A stretch of 64,000 nt of DNA from Methylocaldum szegediense. GTDB taxonomy: Bacteria > Pseudomonadota > Gammaproteobacteria > Methylococcales > Methylococcaceae. The notes beneath the pieces are model-generated. The model made no database searches. It was not told the DNA's origin and was given only the letters and a program-made list of their open reading frames with translations. Positions 40,199 to 49,383 of the stretch are shown here, piece by piece. How positions within the stretch are numbered: position 1 is the first letter of the stretch; every line of letters begins with the position of its first letter. The stretch is from positions 1 to 64,000 of the forward strand of contig NZ_OX458333.1 of the NCBI RefSeq assembly GCF_949769195.1, in the 5' to 3' direction. Made by a program: the position numbers and the translations under genes.

Positions 40199-42439
40199 AT
40201 GGCGACTAGGCAAGAACCGGTACATCATTTTTTCGGCCCGCCGAATTTCGGCGGCCCGTTTTTTTGGGCAAGACGAAGCGTCCCGTATTTAGTCCGGCCG
40301 GCTTGGCTTTTTCTCCTCGCCTTTCTGCTCGCCGCCTGCGGCAGCCCTTTGAACAATCCCTATCCGGCCGAGGACAAGGGGAGGAACATCCTTTACACCT
40401 CCTTCACCGAGCGGCCCAAGCATCTGGACCCGGCGCGGGCGTATAGCTCGAATGAATACGAGATCATCGCCCAGGTTTACGAACCGTTGTTGCAATATGC
40501 CTATCTGAAGCGGCCTTATCAGCTGGAGCCGCTCACGGCGGAAGCACTGCCGGTGGTAACGTATCTCGACAAGGACCTCAATCCTTTGCCGGATGACGCG
40601 CCGGAAGATCGGATCGCGTACAGTGACTACGATATCCGTCTTCGGCCGAACATCTTGTTCCAACCGCATCCGGCATTTGCCAGAACCCCGGATGGGCGCT
40701 ATCGCTACCATGCATTGACCGAGAAAGAATTATCGAAAATCAAAACCATCACCGATTTTGCCGAAACCGACACCCGCGAGCTGACGGCCGAGGATTACGC
40801 GTATCAGATCAAGCGACTGGTACATCCTCAGCTTCATTCGCCGATCGCCGAGATGATGAAGGGCTATATCGTCGGTCTCAAAGAAACGGGCGAGCGGATG
40901 GCGAAAGATTTCGAAGCACGGCGGGATCGGTCGGAGTTCTTCGACATCCGCGGCTATACCGTGGACGGCGTCCAAGTTGTCGATGCACACCGTCTGAAAA
41001 TCCGCTTGTACGGCAAGTATCCCCAGTTTCGTTTCTGGCTGGCCATGCCTTTCTTCGCTCCCATGCCGTGGGAAGCGGATGCGTTCTACGCCCAGCGGGG
41101 GTTGATCGAAAAGAATATCACCCTTGACTGGTACCCGGTCGGCACCGGTGCCTACATGCTCACGGAGAACAATCCCAACCGTCGCATGGTGTTGCTGAAA
41201 AACCCCAATTACCACGACGAGTTCTATCCGAGTGAAGGCGAACCCCAAGACGAGGCAAAGGGTTTTCTGAAGGATGCGGGGCTAAAGCTGCCGTTCATCG
41301 AGAAGGTCGTCTTCACTTTGGAAAAGGAAACGATTCCCTATTGGAACAAGTTTTTGCAGGGCTATTACGACGCCTCGGGGATTGCTTCGGATAATTTCGA
41401 CCAGGCCGTCCAGTTCACCGGGCAAAACGATGCCGAACTGACGCCGGAGATGAAAGCCAAGGATATTCAATTGGTGACGGAAACCATGACGACCATTTTC
41501 TATATGGGCTTCAACATGTTGGATCCCACGGTGGGCGGGTTGGACGAGGCCAAGGCCAAACTCCGCCAAGCCATCAGCATCGCGGTCGATTACGAGGAAT
41601 TCATCGATATTTTCATCAATGGACGCGGTGTTCCGGCCCAGGGAGTCTTGCCGCCGGACATTTTCGGTTACGTCGAGGGTAAGGACGGGATCAACCCTTA
41701 CGTGTACGACTGGGTGGACGGGGCGCCGCGCCGCAAGAGCATAGACGAAGCGAAAAAACTCCTGGCGGAGGCCGGCTATCCGAACGGCATAGACCCCAAG
41801 ACCGGCAGGCCCTTGGTGCTTTATCTCGATACCGTGGCGCGGGGGCCCGACAGCAAATCGACTCTGAACTGGTACCGCAAGCAATTCGACAAGCTCGGCA
41901 TCCAGCTGGTGCTGCGCACCACCGATTACAACCAGTTCCAGCAAAAGATGCTGAACGGTAACGCGCAGATCTTCATGTGGGGATGGAACGCCGATTATCC
42001 CGATCCCGAGAATTTCTTCTTCCTGCTGTACGGCGAGAATGCCAAGGTGGGCAAGGGCGGCGAGAACGCAGCCAATTACAGCAATCCCGAATTCGATCGT
42101 TTGTTCGAACGTATGCGCAATATGGACGATAGCCCGGAGCGTTTCCGCATCATTCAAGCTATGCAGGAGATCCTGAGGCACGATTCGCCCTGGCTATTCG
42201 GTTATCATCCCAAGTCGTTTTCGCTGCACCACAGTTGGTATCTCAATCTCAAACCCAATCTGATGGCGAATAACGGTCTCAAATACCGGCGCATAGCCGC
42301 CGAGCAGCGGGAGCTCAAGCGGGCCGAGTGGAACCGGCCGGTTTACTGGCCGCTGGCCGCGGGCTCGGCGCTGCTGGTCGCGGCAATCGTCCCGGCCTAT
42401 TCGACCTATCGCCGCCGCATGAGGTCCACCGCGTTATGA
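40199..42439 (+). CDS. Peptide-type ABC transporter binding lipoprotein with C-terminal membrane helix
   Basis: A 746-residue family 5 (OppA/YejA-type) solute-binding protein. A lipobox LLAAC follows WLFLLAFLLA (Cys ~50). FTERPKHLDPARAYSSNEYEIIAQVYEPLLQYAY is the family N-terminal lobe; PVGTGAYML, LRQAISIAVDYEEFI and MWGWNADYPDPENFFFLLYG are typical of the later parts. Unusually the C-terminus has a hydrophobic helix, VYWPLAAGSALLVAAIVPAYS, followed by YRRRMRS. The N-terminal 25 residues before the signal are odd (HHFFGPPNFGGPFFW), and no other ATG/GTG/TTG lies before the signal core. First gene of a Yej-like A-B-E-F operon; its stop overlaps the permease start. Confidence 0.88.
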   Translation: MATRQEPVHHFFGPPNFGGPFFWARRSVPYLVRPAWLFLLAFLLAACGSPLNNPYPAEDKGRNILYTSFTERPKHLDPARAYSSNEYEIIAQVYEPLLQYAYLKRPYQLEPLTAEALPVVTYLDKDLNPLPDDAPEDRIAYSDYDIRLRPNILFQPHPAFARTPDGRYRYHALTEKELSKIKTITDFAETDTRELTAEDYAYQIKRLVHPQLHSPIAEMMKGYIVGLKETGERMAKDFEARRDRSEFFDIRGYTVDGVQVVDAHRLKIRLYGKYPQFRFWLAMPFFAPMPWEADAFYAQRGLIEKNITLDWYPVGTGAYMLTENNPNRRMVLLKNPNYHDEFYPSEGEPQDEAKGFLKDAGLKLPFIEKVVFTLEKETIPYWNKFLQGYYDASGIASDNFDQAVQFTGQNDAELTPEMKAKDIQLVTETMTTIFYMGFNMLDPTVGGLDEAKAKLRQAISIAVDYEEFIDIFINGRGVPAQGVLPPDIFGYVEGKDGINPYVYDWVDGAPRRKSIDEAKKLLAEAGYPNGIDPKTGRPLVLYLDTVARGPDSKSTLNWYRKQFDKLGIQLVLRTTDYNQFQQKMLNGNAQIFMWGWNADYPDPENFFFLLYGENAKVGKGGENAANYSNPEFDRLFERMRNMDDSPERFRIIQAMQEILRHDSPWLFGYHPKSFSLHHSWYLNLKPNLMANNGLKYRRIAAEQRELKRAEWNRPVYWPLAAGSALLVAAIVPAYSTYRRRMRSTAL
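40234..40265 (+). terminator. Terminator-like hairpin inside the first codons of the binding-protein gene
   Basis: CGG-C-CCGCCG (40234-40243), loop AATTT, CGGCGG-C-CCG (40249-40258) with one C-C mismatch, then seven T (40259-40265). It looks like an intrinsic terminator, yet falls at codons 12-23 of the frame that starts at 40199. Confidence 0.6.
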
Positions 42440-43413
42440 TCCGCTATATCATTCGTCGCGTGCTTTACGCCATCCCACTGCTGTTGGGCGTCAACATCCT
42501 GACCTTTCTGTTGTTCTTCGTGGTGAACACGCCTGACGATATGGCGCGCATGCATCTCGGAGAAAAACATGTCACCCGGGAAGCGGTGGAAGCCTGGAAA
42601 CACGAGCGCGGCTATGATTTGCCGCTGTTCTGGAACGACCAGGCGGAAGGAATAGGGAAAGCGACTCAGACGATCTTCTATCAGAAATCGGTGGGGCTGT
42701 TTATGTTTCGCTTCGGACGTTCCGATAGCGGTCGCGAGATCGGCGCCGACATTCGCCAGCGCATGTGGCCTTCGCTCGCCATCGCGGTGCCCTCGCTCAT
42801 TGTCGGGCTACTGGTGCATATCACCCTGGCTCTGCTTCTGGTGTTTTTCCGGTTGACTTATCTGGAATTCTGGGGTGTCGCTCTATGTGTGGTCATGATG
42901 TCCATATCGTTTCTTTTCTACATCATTGGCGGGCAATATGTGCTGGGCAAACTGCTGCAGCTTACGCCGATCTCGGGTTACGACTCCGGAATCAACGCCA
43001 TCCGTTTTCTGATCCTGCCCTTGGTCATCAGCGTGGTCGCCGGCATCGGTTCCGGCGTGCGCTGGTACAGGACGTTTTTCCTGGAGGAAGTGGAGAAGGA
43101 TTATGTCCGCACCGCTAGGGCGAAGGGGTTGTCCGAGCCTCAAGTGCTGTTCGGGCATGTGCTCAAGAACGCCATGATTCCCATTCTGACCGGAGTGGTC
43201 GTGGTGCTGCCCCTGCTGTTCACCGGCAGTCTGATCACCGAGTCATTTTTTGCGATTCCAGGGCTGGGCAGCTATACCATCGACGCCATCAATCAGCAGG
43301 ATTTCGCCATCGTGCGTGCCATGGTGTTTCTGGGCTCCGCACTCTACATCCTAGGCCTGTTGTTGACCGATCTCTCCTATACGCTGGTCGATCCCCGCGT
43401 GCGGCTCGGTTAA
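42436..43413 (+). CDS. ABC transporter permease, YejB/OppB type
   Basis: A 325-residue inner membrane protein with about six helices. Starts MIRYIIRRVLYAIPLLLGVNILTF. The EAA loop is VRTARAKGLSEPQVLFGHVLKNAMIPILT, where the ATPase docks. The end SLITESFFAIPGLGSYTIDAI is typical. ATGA overlap with the binding-protein gene, so coupled. Partner of the permease that follows. Confidence 0.92.
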   Translation: MIRYIIRRVLYAIPLLLGVNILTFLLFFVVNTPDDMARMHLGEKHVTREAVEAWKHERGYDLPLFWNDQAEGIGKATQTIFYQKSVGLFMFRFGRSDSGREIGADIRQRMWPSLAIAVPSLIVGLLVHITLALLLVFFRLTYLEFWGVALCVVMMSISFLFYIIGGQYVLGKLLQLTPISGYDSGINAIRFLILPLVISVVAGIGSGVRWYRTFFLEEVEKDYVRTARAKGLSEPQVLFGHVLKNAMIPILTGVVVVLPLLFTGSLITESFFAIPGLGSYTIDAINQQDFAIVRAMVFLGSALYILGLLLTDLSYTLVDPRVRLG

Positions 43414-43416
43414 GCC

Positions 43417-44805
43417 ATGTTGAAGCTGCTTTGGACCGATATTCTGTTTTTCGTCCTGCTGGCGGGGTTTACTGTGGCCATCGTCCGAGCCAGGCGGCGC
43501 GAGCATTTGCGGCGGCCCTGGCGCAAGGTAACGCGGAGCCGTAGCGCCATGGTGTCACTGGTGGTCCTGCTTGCTTACCTTTTCATTGCGATATTGGACT
43601 CGATCCACTTTCGTCCACGGATCGAAGACGAAAACGGCCGATATGAAGGTGAAGTGATCAGCGTGTTGGATAGCTGGATGACGCCGATCCGGACGCGTGT
43701 GGAAAAAACCTATTCAGCCCCTTTTTCGTGCTACGCCTATGCCAAGGAGATGATCCGCCGACCGGACGGCACCCAGGTCTGGGATTATCCCCGTCTGCGC
43801 TACGGCGGCGCGCATCTCACCGACCCGGAGCGTGAAAAGATGGGCGATATCCTGAGGATAGGCACGAAGGGACTGGCTAAGGGCGCTTCGGTTTGGGCGG
43901 TGTTGGCCTTTTTGCTGGTAGTCTGGCGCAGCCGCGAGGACCGTATCGGTTTAACAGAGAGCTTGGCGCGCATCGGCCGTGGCCAAACGGAAATTCCGTG
44001 GCGCGCTGCATTGCTGACACTGTTCCTCATCTTGGGAATCGGCGGCGCGCTCGGAGAACTTGGCCTTTACTATCACGTGCTAGGTACGGACAAGGTTGGG
44101 GAAGACGTGTTCTACCAAAGCGTCAAGAGCATCCGGACCGGACTCTTGATCGGTACGCTGACGACCTTCGCGACATTGCCGCTGGCGCTGGGATTCGGCA
44201 TTTTGGCCGGTTATTTCCGGGGCTGGGTCGATGACGCGATCCAGTATCTCTACACCACGCTCAATTCCATTCCGGGAGTTCTGCTCATCGCCGCCGCGAT
44301 GCTCATCATGCAGGTGTACATGGCCCGGCACGAGGACGATTTCGCCAGCCTGGCGCTGCGCGCCGATTTCAGACTGCTGTTTCTTTGCCTGATTCTCGGC
44401 ATGACGAGCTGGACCGGCTTGTGCCGCTTGCTGAGAGCGGAGACCCTGAAGCTTCGTGAAATGGAATACGTGCAGGCGGCGCGCGCCCTGGGCGTCAGGC
44501 AGGGCGTGATCCTGGTACGGCATATCCTGCCGAACGTATTTCATCTGGTGCTGATTTCGGTCGCCCTGGATTTCAGTTCGCTGGTGCTGGCGGAAGCCGT
44601 GCTGTCGTACGTGAATATCGGCGTCGATCCGACCATGGAAAGCTGGGGCAACATGATCAACAGCGCACGGCTCGAAATGGCGCGGGATCCGGTGGTCTGG
44701 TGGTCTCTCGCAGCCGCGTTTCTGTTCATGTTCACCCTGGTGCTCGCCGCCAATCTGTTCGCGGACGCCGTGCGCGACGCTTTCGATCCGAGGCGCGCGG
44801 AATGA
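43417..44805 (+). CDS. ABC transporter permease, YejE/OppC type, enlarged
   Basis: A 462-residue permease, longer than the usual ~300-340. Residues 1-170 hold two helices (ILFFVLLAGFTVAIV; SAMVSLVVLLAYLFIAIL) and a periplasmic stretch (SYDSIHFRPRIEDENG-type region, KTYSAPFSCYAYAKEMIRRP), then another helix (VWAVLAFLLVVW). The transport domain follows with DKVGEDVFYQSVKSIRTGLLIGTL and the EAA loop VQAARALGVRQGVILVRHILPN. Three bases after the first permease. The insertion between helices is the part to compare with other Yej proteins. Confidence 0.9.
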   Translation: MLKLLWTDILFFVLLAGFTVAIVRARRREHLRRPWRKVTRSRSAMVSLVVLLAYLFIAILDSIHFRPRIEDENGRYEGEVISVLDSWMTPIRTRVEKTYSAPFSCYAYAKEMIRRPDGTQVWDYPRLRYGGAHLTDPEREKMGDILRIGTKGLAKGASVWAVLAFLLVVWRSREDRIGLTESLARIGRGQTEIPWRAALLTLFLILGIGGALGELGLYYHVLGTDKVGEDVFYQSVKSIRTGLLIGTLTTFATLPLALGFGILAGYFRGWVDDAIQYLYTTLNSIPGVLLIAAAMLIMQVYMARHEDDFASLALRADFRLLFLCLILGMTSWTGLCRLLRAETLKLREMEYVQAARALGVRQGVILVRHILPNVFHLVLISVALDFSSLVLAEAVLSYVNIGVDPTMESWGNMINSARLEMARDPVVWWSLAAAFLFMFTLVLAANLFADAVRDAFDPRRAE

Positions 44806-44851
44806 TGGATGATCGAGTGTTCAAGGCGGCCGCAATTTTGGAGCATGAATA

Positions 44852-46528
44852 GTGAGCGTTGTCTCTGAGCGATTGGAACCCGGCGCGGAGCAGCGGGCCG
44901 CTAATGCGCTTTTGTCCGTATCCGATCTCCACGTGAGTTTCCGGCAGGGGGCGGAGTTGGTGCCCGCCGTCAGCGGGGTATCGTTTCATATCGACAAAGG
45001 CGAGACGTTCGCGCTGGTCGGCGAGTCGGGCTCTGGAAAATCGGTCACCGCGTTGTCAGTGTTGAGATTATTGCCCCACAACGCGCGAATTTTGAAAGGC
45101 CGGGTGATGCTCGGGAACACTGATTTGTTCGGTCTACCGGAGTACGCCATGGGAGCCATCCGCGGGCTAAGGGTCGGCATCATCTTTCAGGACCCGATGA
45201 GTTCGCTGAACCCGGTGATGACGGTCGGACGGCAGATCGGCGAGGTCCTGCGGCTGCAGCGCGGTCTGCAAGGCCAGGCGGCGAGGAAACGCGCTCTGGA
45301 ACTTCTGGATAACGTGGGGCTGCCGAACCCCGAGCGGCACCTGGACGAATACCCACATCAGCTTTCCGGCGGCATGCGGCAACGCGTCATGATCGCCATC
45401 GCCTTAGCCGGCGAGCCTGAGCTCCTGATCGCCGACGAGCCGACCACCGCTTTGGACGTGACGATTCAGGCGCAAATCCTCGAGCTGCTCGCGCGTTTGA
45501 AGCGTGAAACCGGTATGGCGCTCTGGTTGATCACCCACGATCTCGGCATCGTCGCAGAGCTGGCCGACCGCGTGGCGGTTATGCGTGCCGGCAAGATCGT
45601 CGAACAAAGCGCTCGCGAAGGATTTCTGGAACATCCGGAGCACCCTTACAGCCGCGAGCTGTTCACGGCCATGCCCCGCTTGGATGCTTGCCTGGCCCGG
45701 CCGGAAACGCATCATTCGGATCCGCTGCTGGTGGTCGAGGACTTCAAGGTTTATTACCCGATCAAGCGCGGCATCTTTCAGCGGACTGTGGACTATGTCC
45801 GGGCGGTGGACGGCGTATCGCTTTCGGTGGCGCAGGGCGAGACTTTGGCCCTAGTAGGCGAGTCGGGATGCGGCAAGACGACTCTAGGCAAGGGAATTCT
45901 CAACCTGATCGAACCTACCGGCGGGCGAATTCGTTTCGACGGCACCGATATCACCGGGCTTCGCGGCGAGGAAAGGCGGAAACGTTACGCCGAAATGCAA
46001 ATCGTATTTCAGGATCCGTACTCTTCGATGAACCCGCGCATGATCGTGGGCGATATTGTGGAGGAGGGATTGCGGGCTCTGCATCCGTCGATGAGTGAAA
46101 CCGAGCGCCGCGAGCGTGTGGAGGATTTGCTTCAGAACGTCGGCTTGCCGAGAGAGGCGCGATTACGTTATCCGCACGAATTTTCTGGTGGACAGCGGCA
46201 GCGCATTTGTATCGCGCGGGCTCTGGCTGTCGATCCCAAACTGATCGTGTGTGACGAACCGACCAGCGCCTTGGACGTGTCGGTTCAAGCGCAAATCCTG
46301 AAGTTATTAAAGGATCTGCGCGACCGTCGAGGTCTCAGCTATCTGTTCATCACCCATGACCTGGCGGTCGTGGCCGAACTCGCTGACCGGGTGGCGGTCA
46401 TGCACCGGGGCAAGATCGTCGAAATGGGAACGACGCGCCGAGTGCTATTCGAGCCGACCCATGCCTATACCCGCCGATTACTGCATGCAGTGCCTAAACT
46501 GAGACTGTCGAAGCACAGGGAGTTTTGA
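44852..46528 (+). CDS. Fused two-domain ABC ATPase, YejF/OppDF type
   Basis: A 558-residue protein with two complete nucleotide-binding domains. First: Walker [10 protein letters not shown], signature QLSGGMRQR, Walker [14 protein letters not shown]. Second: [31 protein letters not shown]. Each is followed by the oligopeptide-transporter C-terminal element ([24 protein letters not shown]). Drives uptake by the two permeases. GTG start at 44852 with GGAG eight bases before. Last gene of the operon. Confidence 0.94.
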   Translation: MSVVSERLEPGAEQRAANALLSVSDLHVSFRQGAELVPAVSGVSFHIDKGETFALVGESGSGKSVTALSVLRLLPHNARILKGRVMLGNTDLFGLPEYAMGAIRGLRVGIIFQDPMSSLNPVMTVGRQIGEVLRLQRGLQGQAARKRALELLDNVGLPNPERHLDEYPHQLSGGMRQRVMIAIALAGEPELLIADEPTTALDVTIQAQILELLARLKRETGMALWLITHDLGIVAELADRVAVMRAGKIVEQSAREGFLEHPEHPYSRELFTAMPRLDACLARPETHHSDPLLVVEDFKVYYPIKRGIFQRTVDYVRAVDGVSLSVAQGETLALVGESGCGKTTLGKGILNLIEPTGGRIRFDGTDITGLRGEERRKRYAEMQIVFQDPYSSMNPRMIVGDIVEEGLRALHPSMSETERRERVEDLLQNVGLPREARLRYPHEFSGGQRQRICIARALAVDPKLIVCDEPTSALDVSVQAQILKLLKDLRDRRGLSYLFITHDLAVVAELADRVAVMHRGKIVEMGTTRRVLFEPTHAYTRRLLHAVPKLRLSKHREF

Positions 46529-46558
46529 CAAGATCTGGGATCCGGCCGCGGAGGCAAA

Positions 46559-47212
46559 TCAGCGATCGGATGCTTGATCGAGCAGAAAATCGCGGATCTC
46601 TTCCCGCGTTTCGGATGGTACTCGTTTGGATTTCGCGGCCTTTTTGAGCCCCGCGAGAATCTTCTTATATCGGCGCGAGCCGGTTTCTTCGGCGGTGGCG
46701 ATACTTTCCAGCGTGTCCAGCGCGCTTAGGCGCACCTCTTCGTTTTCATCCTCGACGGCAGCGAGTAACGCGGCAATGGTCTCATCCGTGGGACTTTCGA
46801 ATGCGGAAAGGCTTTGTGCCGCCGTGCTCCGCACTTCCGGATCGATATCGGTGATCAAGGCTTCGACCAAGAGTTTTTCTGCTTCTGCCGTTGGATAAGC
46901 GGCCAATTGCTCAGCCCCGTCGATGCGTTCCTGTACATCGATGCTTCGAAGCCACTCGCCTGCAGTCGCCACCTGTTCGTCATCGATCTGCTTGTCTTCT
47001 TCGATTTGCTCCGGCGTCAAAACTGGCGAACTGCCGAACTGCTCGGCCAGCATGCGAAGGTCTACGGGGGGAGTGACGGGTTTCTTGCGATCGCCGATGT
47101 CGACGACGTCAGTTGAAACAACGGAGGTGTCGGTTACCCAGTATGTGGCGGTGCCGAGCAGTAAGATGATGAGCAAGACAATATAGGTACTCCGATTTGA
47201 TTTCCGCGCCAT
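46559..47212 (-). CDS. HEAT-repeat protein with N-terminal membrane anchor
   Basis: A 217-residue protein. Residues ~9-25 (TYIVLLIILLLGTATYWV) are a membrane or signal helix. The later part is at least three HEAT-like units: ERIDGAEQLAAYPTAEAEKLLVEAL, DPEVRSTAAQSLSAFESPTDETI, NEEVRLSALDTLESIA. These are protein-binding scaffolds; target unknown. It follows the GlcG-type gene on the same strand, but the terminator hairpin between them ends only five bases before its ATG, and no ribosome site is seen. Confidence 0.8.
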   Translation of the reverse strand: MARKSNRSTYIVLLIILLLGTATYWVTDTSVVSTDVVDIGDRKKPVTPPVDLRMLAEQFGSSPVLTPEQIEEDKQIDDEQVATAGEWLRSIDVQERIDGAEQLAAYPTAEAEKLLVEALITDIDPEVRSTAAQSLSAFESPTDETIAALLAAVEDENEEVRLSALDTLESIATAEETGSRRYKKILAGLKKAAKSKRVPSETREEIRDFLLDQASDR

Positions 47213-47216
47213 AATG

Positions 47217-47243
47217 AAAAAAGGGGCCTAAAAGGCCCCTTGA
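47217..47243 (-). terminator. Terminator of the GlcG/HbpS-type gene
   Basis: On the minus strand AAGGGGCC-TTTTA-GGCCCCTT, 8-bp stem, followed by TTTTC. It lies 18 bases after the stop of the gene at 47261. Confidence 0.85.
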
Positions 47244-47260
47244 AGTTTCGAAATGAAGAA

Positions 47261-48013
47261 TCATTCAAGACCGCCAACGTGCGTAATCGACTCGTGCTCG
47301 ATCAGATTGAGGCAGGGCGGATGCGAGAAGTTTCCCGGAGTCGGCGTATCTTCCACGTTCAAAGTATCCGGATTCGGAGTGCCTCCGAGGTTCAAGGCCG
47401 CACGTATATTCCATGCCACGATATGGTCTGTGCAGGATGTGTCTCCCGATACGCCGATAGCCCCAACCTTTTTGCCATCCTTATACAGGGCAAGGCCGCC
47501 GCCGAAAACATTTACCCCGCCGATGCGCTTGTTTTTCAGCGGATCATTCTTGGTGCCGAAGGCGTTCGGACTACCGCCATAGGCCCGGGTAGCATCGACC
47601 GGATTGCTGTGTTGCAGGCCATAGAGGCTCCCGCCTGGATTGACTTCGCTGTACAACATCGCGGTTGAAATCGCGAAGTTGTCGGTGCTAAGCCCATTGG
47701 CCGTGTTGGCTTTTTGGGCGGAGATAACGCGGCTCAACAGCCAAGTGGAACCGGTGTTAGCGCCGTTGCCAAAGGTGTTGACGACATGCCAAATCTTGCT
47801 GTTTTCGTCAACTACCGTTACCCACATCGGAAAGTCGAGACCGCCATTAGGTGTTCCGCCCGCAGCGCCATTTCCCGGCACTATGCTTCTACCAACTGAG
47901 GATAACTGGTCATAGTTGACGTCTTTGCAGGCCGCGAAAGCGGTTCCACTTCCTAAGCCCAGTACTGCGCTCGCGAGGATTGCTTTTGAAAGAAGACGGT
48001 TGACTCTGGTCAT
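47261..48013 (-). CDS. Exported GlcG/HbpS-family protein
   Basis: A 250-residue protein with a signal peptide (KAILASAVLGLGSGTAFAAC, cut likely after AFA). The body has the GlcG/HbpS fold: FPMWVTVVDENSKIWHVVN, WLLSRVISAQKANTANGLS, GGVNVFGGGLALYKDGKKVGAIGVSGDTSCTDHIVAWNIR. HbpS is an extracellular haem-binding, redox-linked protein in Streptomyces; other members are of unknown role. Four cysteines suggest disulfides. The ATG at 48013 has AAGGA before it. Monocistronic or with the HEAT gene. Confidence 0.84.
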   Translation of the reverse strand: MTRVNRLLSKAILASAVLGLGSGTAFAACKDVNYDQLSSVGRSIVPGNGAAGGTPNGGLDFPMWVTVVDENSKIWHVVNTFGNGANTGSTWLLSRVISAQKANTANGLSTDNFAISTAMLYSEVNPGGSLYGLQHSNPVDATRAYGGSPNAFGTKNDPLKNKRIGGVNVFGGGLALYKDGKKVGAIGVSGDTSCTDHIVAWNIRAALNLGGTPNPDTLNVEDTPTPGNFSHPPCLNLIEHESITHVGGLE

Positions 48014-48223
48014 AGTTTGATCCTTTTTTACAGTTTCTGGAACGTAGATGATCGATCCCCGTAAGCCGAACCTCATGAGGTTACGGCGTGTTTACAAATG
48101 TACGAAAGGCGCTAGGTTGTCAAATTGAAATTTGAAAAGATCCAGAAATGCTTCCCTGAAGCGCGAATTTCTTGAGGAATCCAATGATTTAAAGTGCCAG
48201 TTTTTCTGGCTGAATCCAGTCGG

Positions 48224-49186
48224 TCAATGCCAGAACACCCCGTCAGGTAATATTCCGGACTTTCCCGTCAGCCGCTCCCCGCCGTATCGATGCAATAGTT
48301 CGTAGATTTCGGCGGCTGCTTTCTTTTCGGTTTCCCCCCAATTCTTGATTCTTCCGTCACAGTAATGATGCCGCAAATGATTCTGTATTCGCTCATCGGT
48401 TTCCTGTGTCAGCGGGACGATCTTGCGCCAAACGGCATCCGACTCGCAGATCGATTTCTTGGCTGTATCCGAGGCTTTCAGAAAAGCTGAAAGTGCGTCT
48501 TCGTGAGATTTGGCCCAGTCTTCCCGAAACACATAACCGAGACTCGGCACATCGTCCTCAATGCCCAAACCTTGCAGTATGCCGCGCCCATCGATGATAC
48601 GGCGATAGCCCTGAGCTTCCAGTTTGGCGGCAAAATTCCAGTAATTCAGGACAGCATCCAGCTTGCCCTGCTGTAACTGCTGATTGAGCAGGGGCGGCGC
48701 GCCGAAAACCTTTTCGGCCGATCGCTCGAGATCCAGTCCATACTCCTTTTGAGCCAGAGCGCGCAGCAGCAGCCAGTTCTTGTCCAGCCCGCCGCCCGCT
48801 ATACCCAACCGCTTGCCCTTGAGATCGCCGATATTGCGGATAGGGGAGTCCGCCGGCACGACCAGTGCCCCATGGCTAGTGGAGTAGGGCAGGAAAGTAA
48901 CATCCGCGTTTTGCCCGCGCTGATTGGCCACCCAGATCCAGTCGGACACAATCAGGTCGACGCTTCCGCCCTGCAGAGCGATTTTTCCCGCTTCGGAGCT
49001 GGCGAGCGGCATGGTTTCTACGGCGATTCCCTGAGCTTTATCGAGTCCTTCCTCCTGGATAACGGCGAGCTCCCAGTTAAGCGTGCCGAACGCGAGCATG
49101 CCGATACGGATAGTCGAGCCGGAGGGGGCAGCCTGAGCTGGACCGATTAGGATCAGAAGAACAAAAAGGCCGATAACTGATTTCAT
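48224..49186 (-). CDS. NitT/TauT-type ABC transporter substrate-binding protein
   Basis: A 320-residue periplasmic binding protein (SsuA/NMT1-like). Signal peptide MKSVIGLFVLLILIGPAQAA. IRIGMLAFGTLNWELAVIQEEGLDKAQGI opens the fold; NIGDLKGKRLGIAGGGLDKNW and QQGKLDAVLNYWNFAAKLEAQGYR are the substrate-side segments. Members bind taurine, sulfonates, nitrate or thiamin precursors; the ligand here cannot be told. No permease or ATPase is next to it, so partners are elsewhere. In methylotrophs similar proteins lie near PQQ-dependent alcohol oxidation genes, a link from memory. Confidence 0.84.
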   Translation of the reverse strand: MKSVIGLFVLLILIGPAQAAPSGSTIRIGMLAFGTLNWELAVIQEEGLDKAQGIAVETMPLASSEAGKIALQGGSVDLIVSDWIWVANQRGQNADVTFLPYSTSHGALVVPADSPIRNIGDLKGKRLGIAGGGLDKNWLLLRALAQKEYGLDLERSAEKVFGAPPLLNQQLQQGKLDAVLNYWNFAAKLEAQGYRRIIDGRGILQGLGIEDDVPSLGYVFREDWAKSHEDALSAFLKASDTAKKSICESDAVWRKIVPLTQETDERIQNHLRHHYCDGRIKNWGETEKKAAAEIYELLHRYGGERLTGKSGILPDGVFWH

Positions 49187-49383
49187 GGTTTGTCCGTAAG
49201 CGTCCGAAAATTCGGTATCTTAGCGGTTGTCCCCGGTGCGGGCGACCCTTTCTCGCCTTGCTTTTGCCGTTCGGGTCGATTTAAATGATGCGTTTTTCGC
49301 GAGTGGGTTCGCCAGCGCATGAGTATCGACTTAGTTTTCTTTACCGGTGGTATTCGCAAATACGTGGCGACCGAAACTTTTAA

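Noticed and set aside
39739-40209. 156-codon plus-strand frame between fabI and the transporter
   Set aside because: It runs through three hairpins, has mixed composition, and begins inside fabI on the opposite strand.
41282-42181. 299-codon minus-strand frame inside the binding-protein gene
   Set aside because: Shadow of a well-supported transporter gene.
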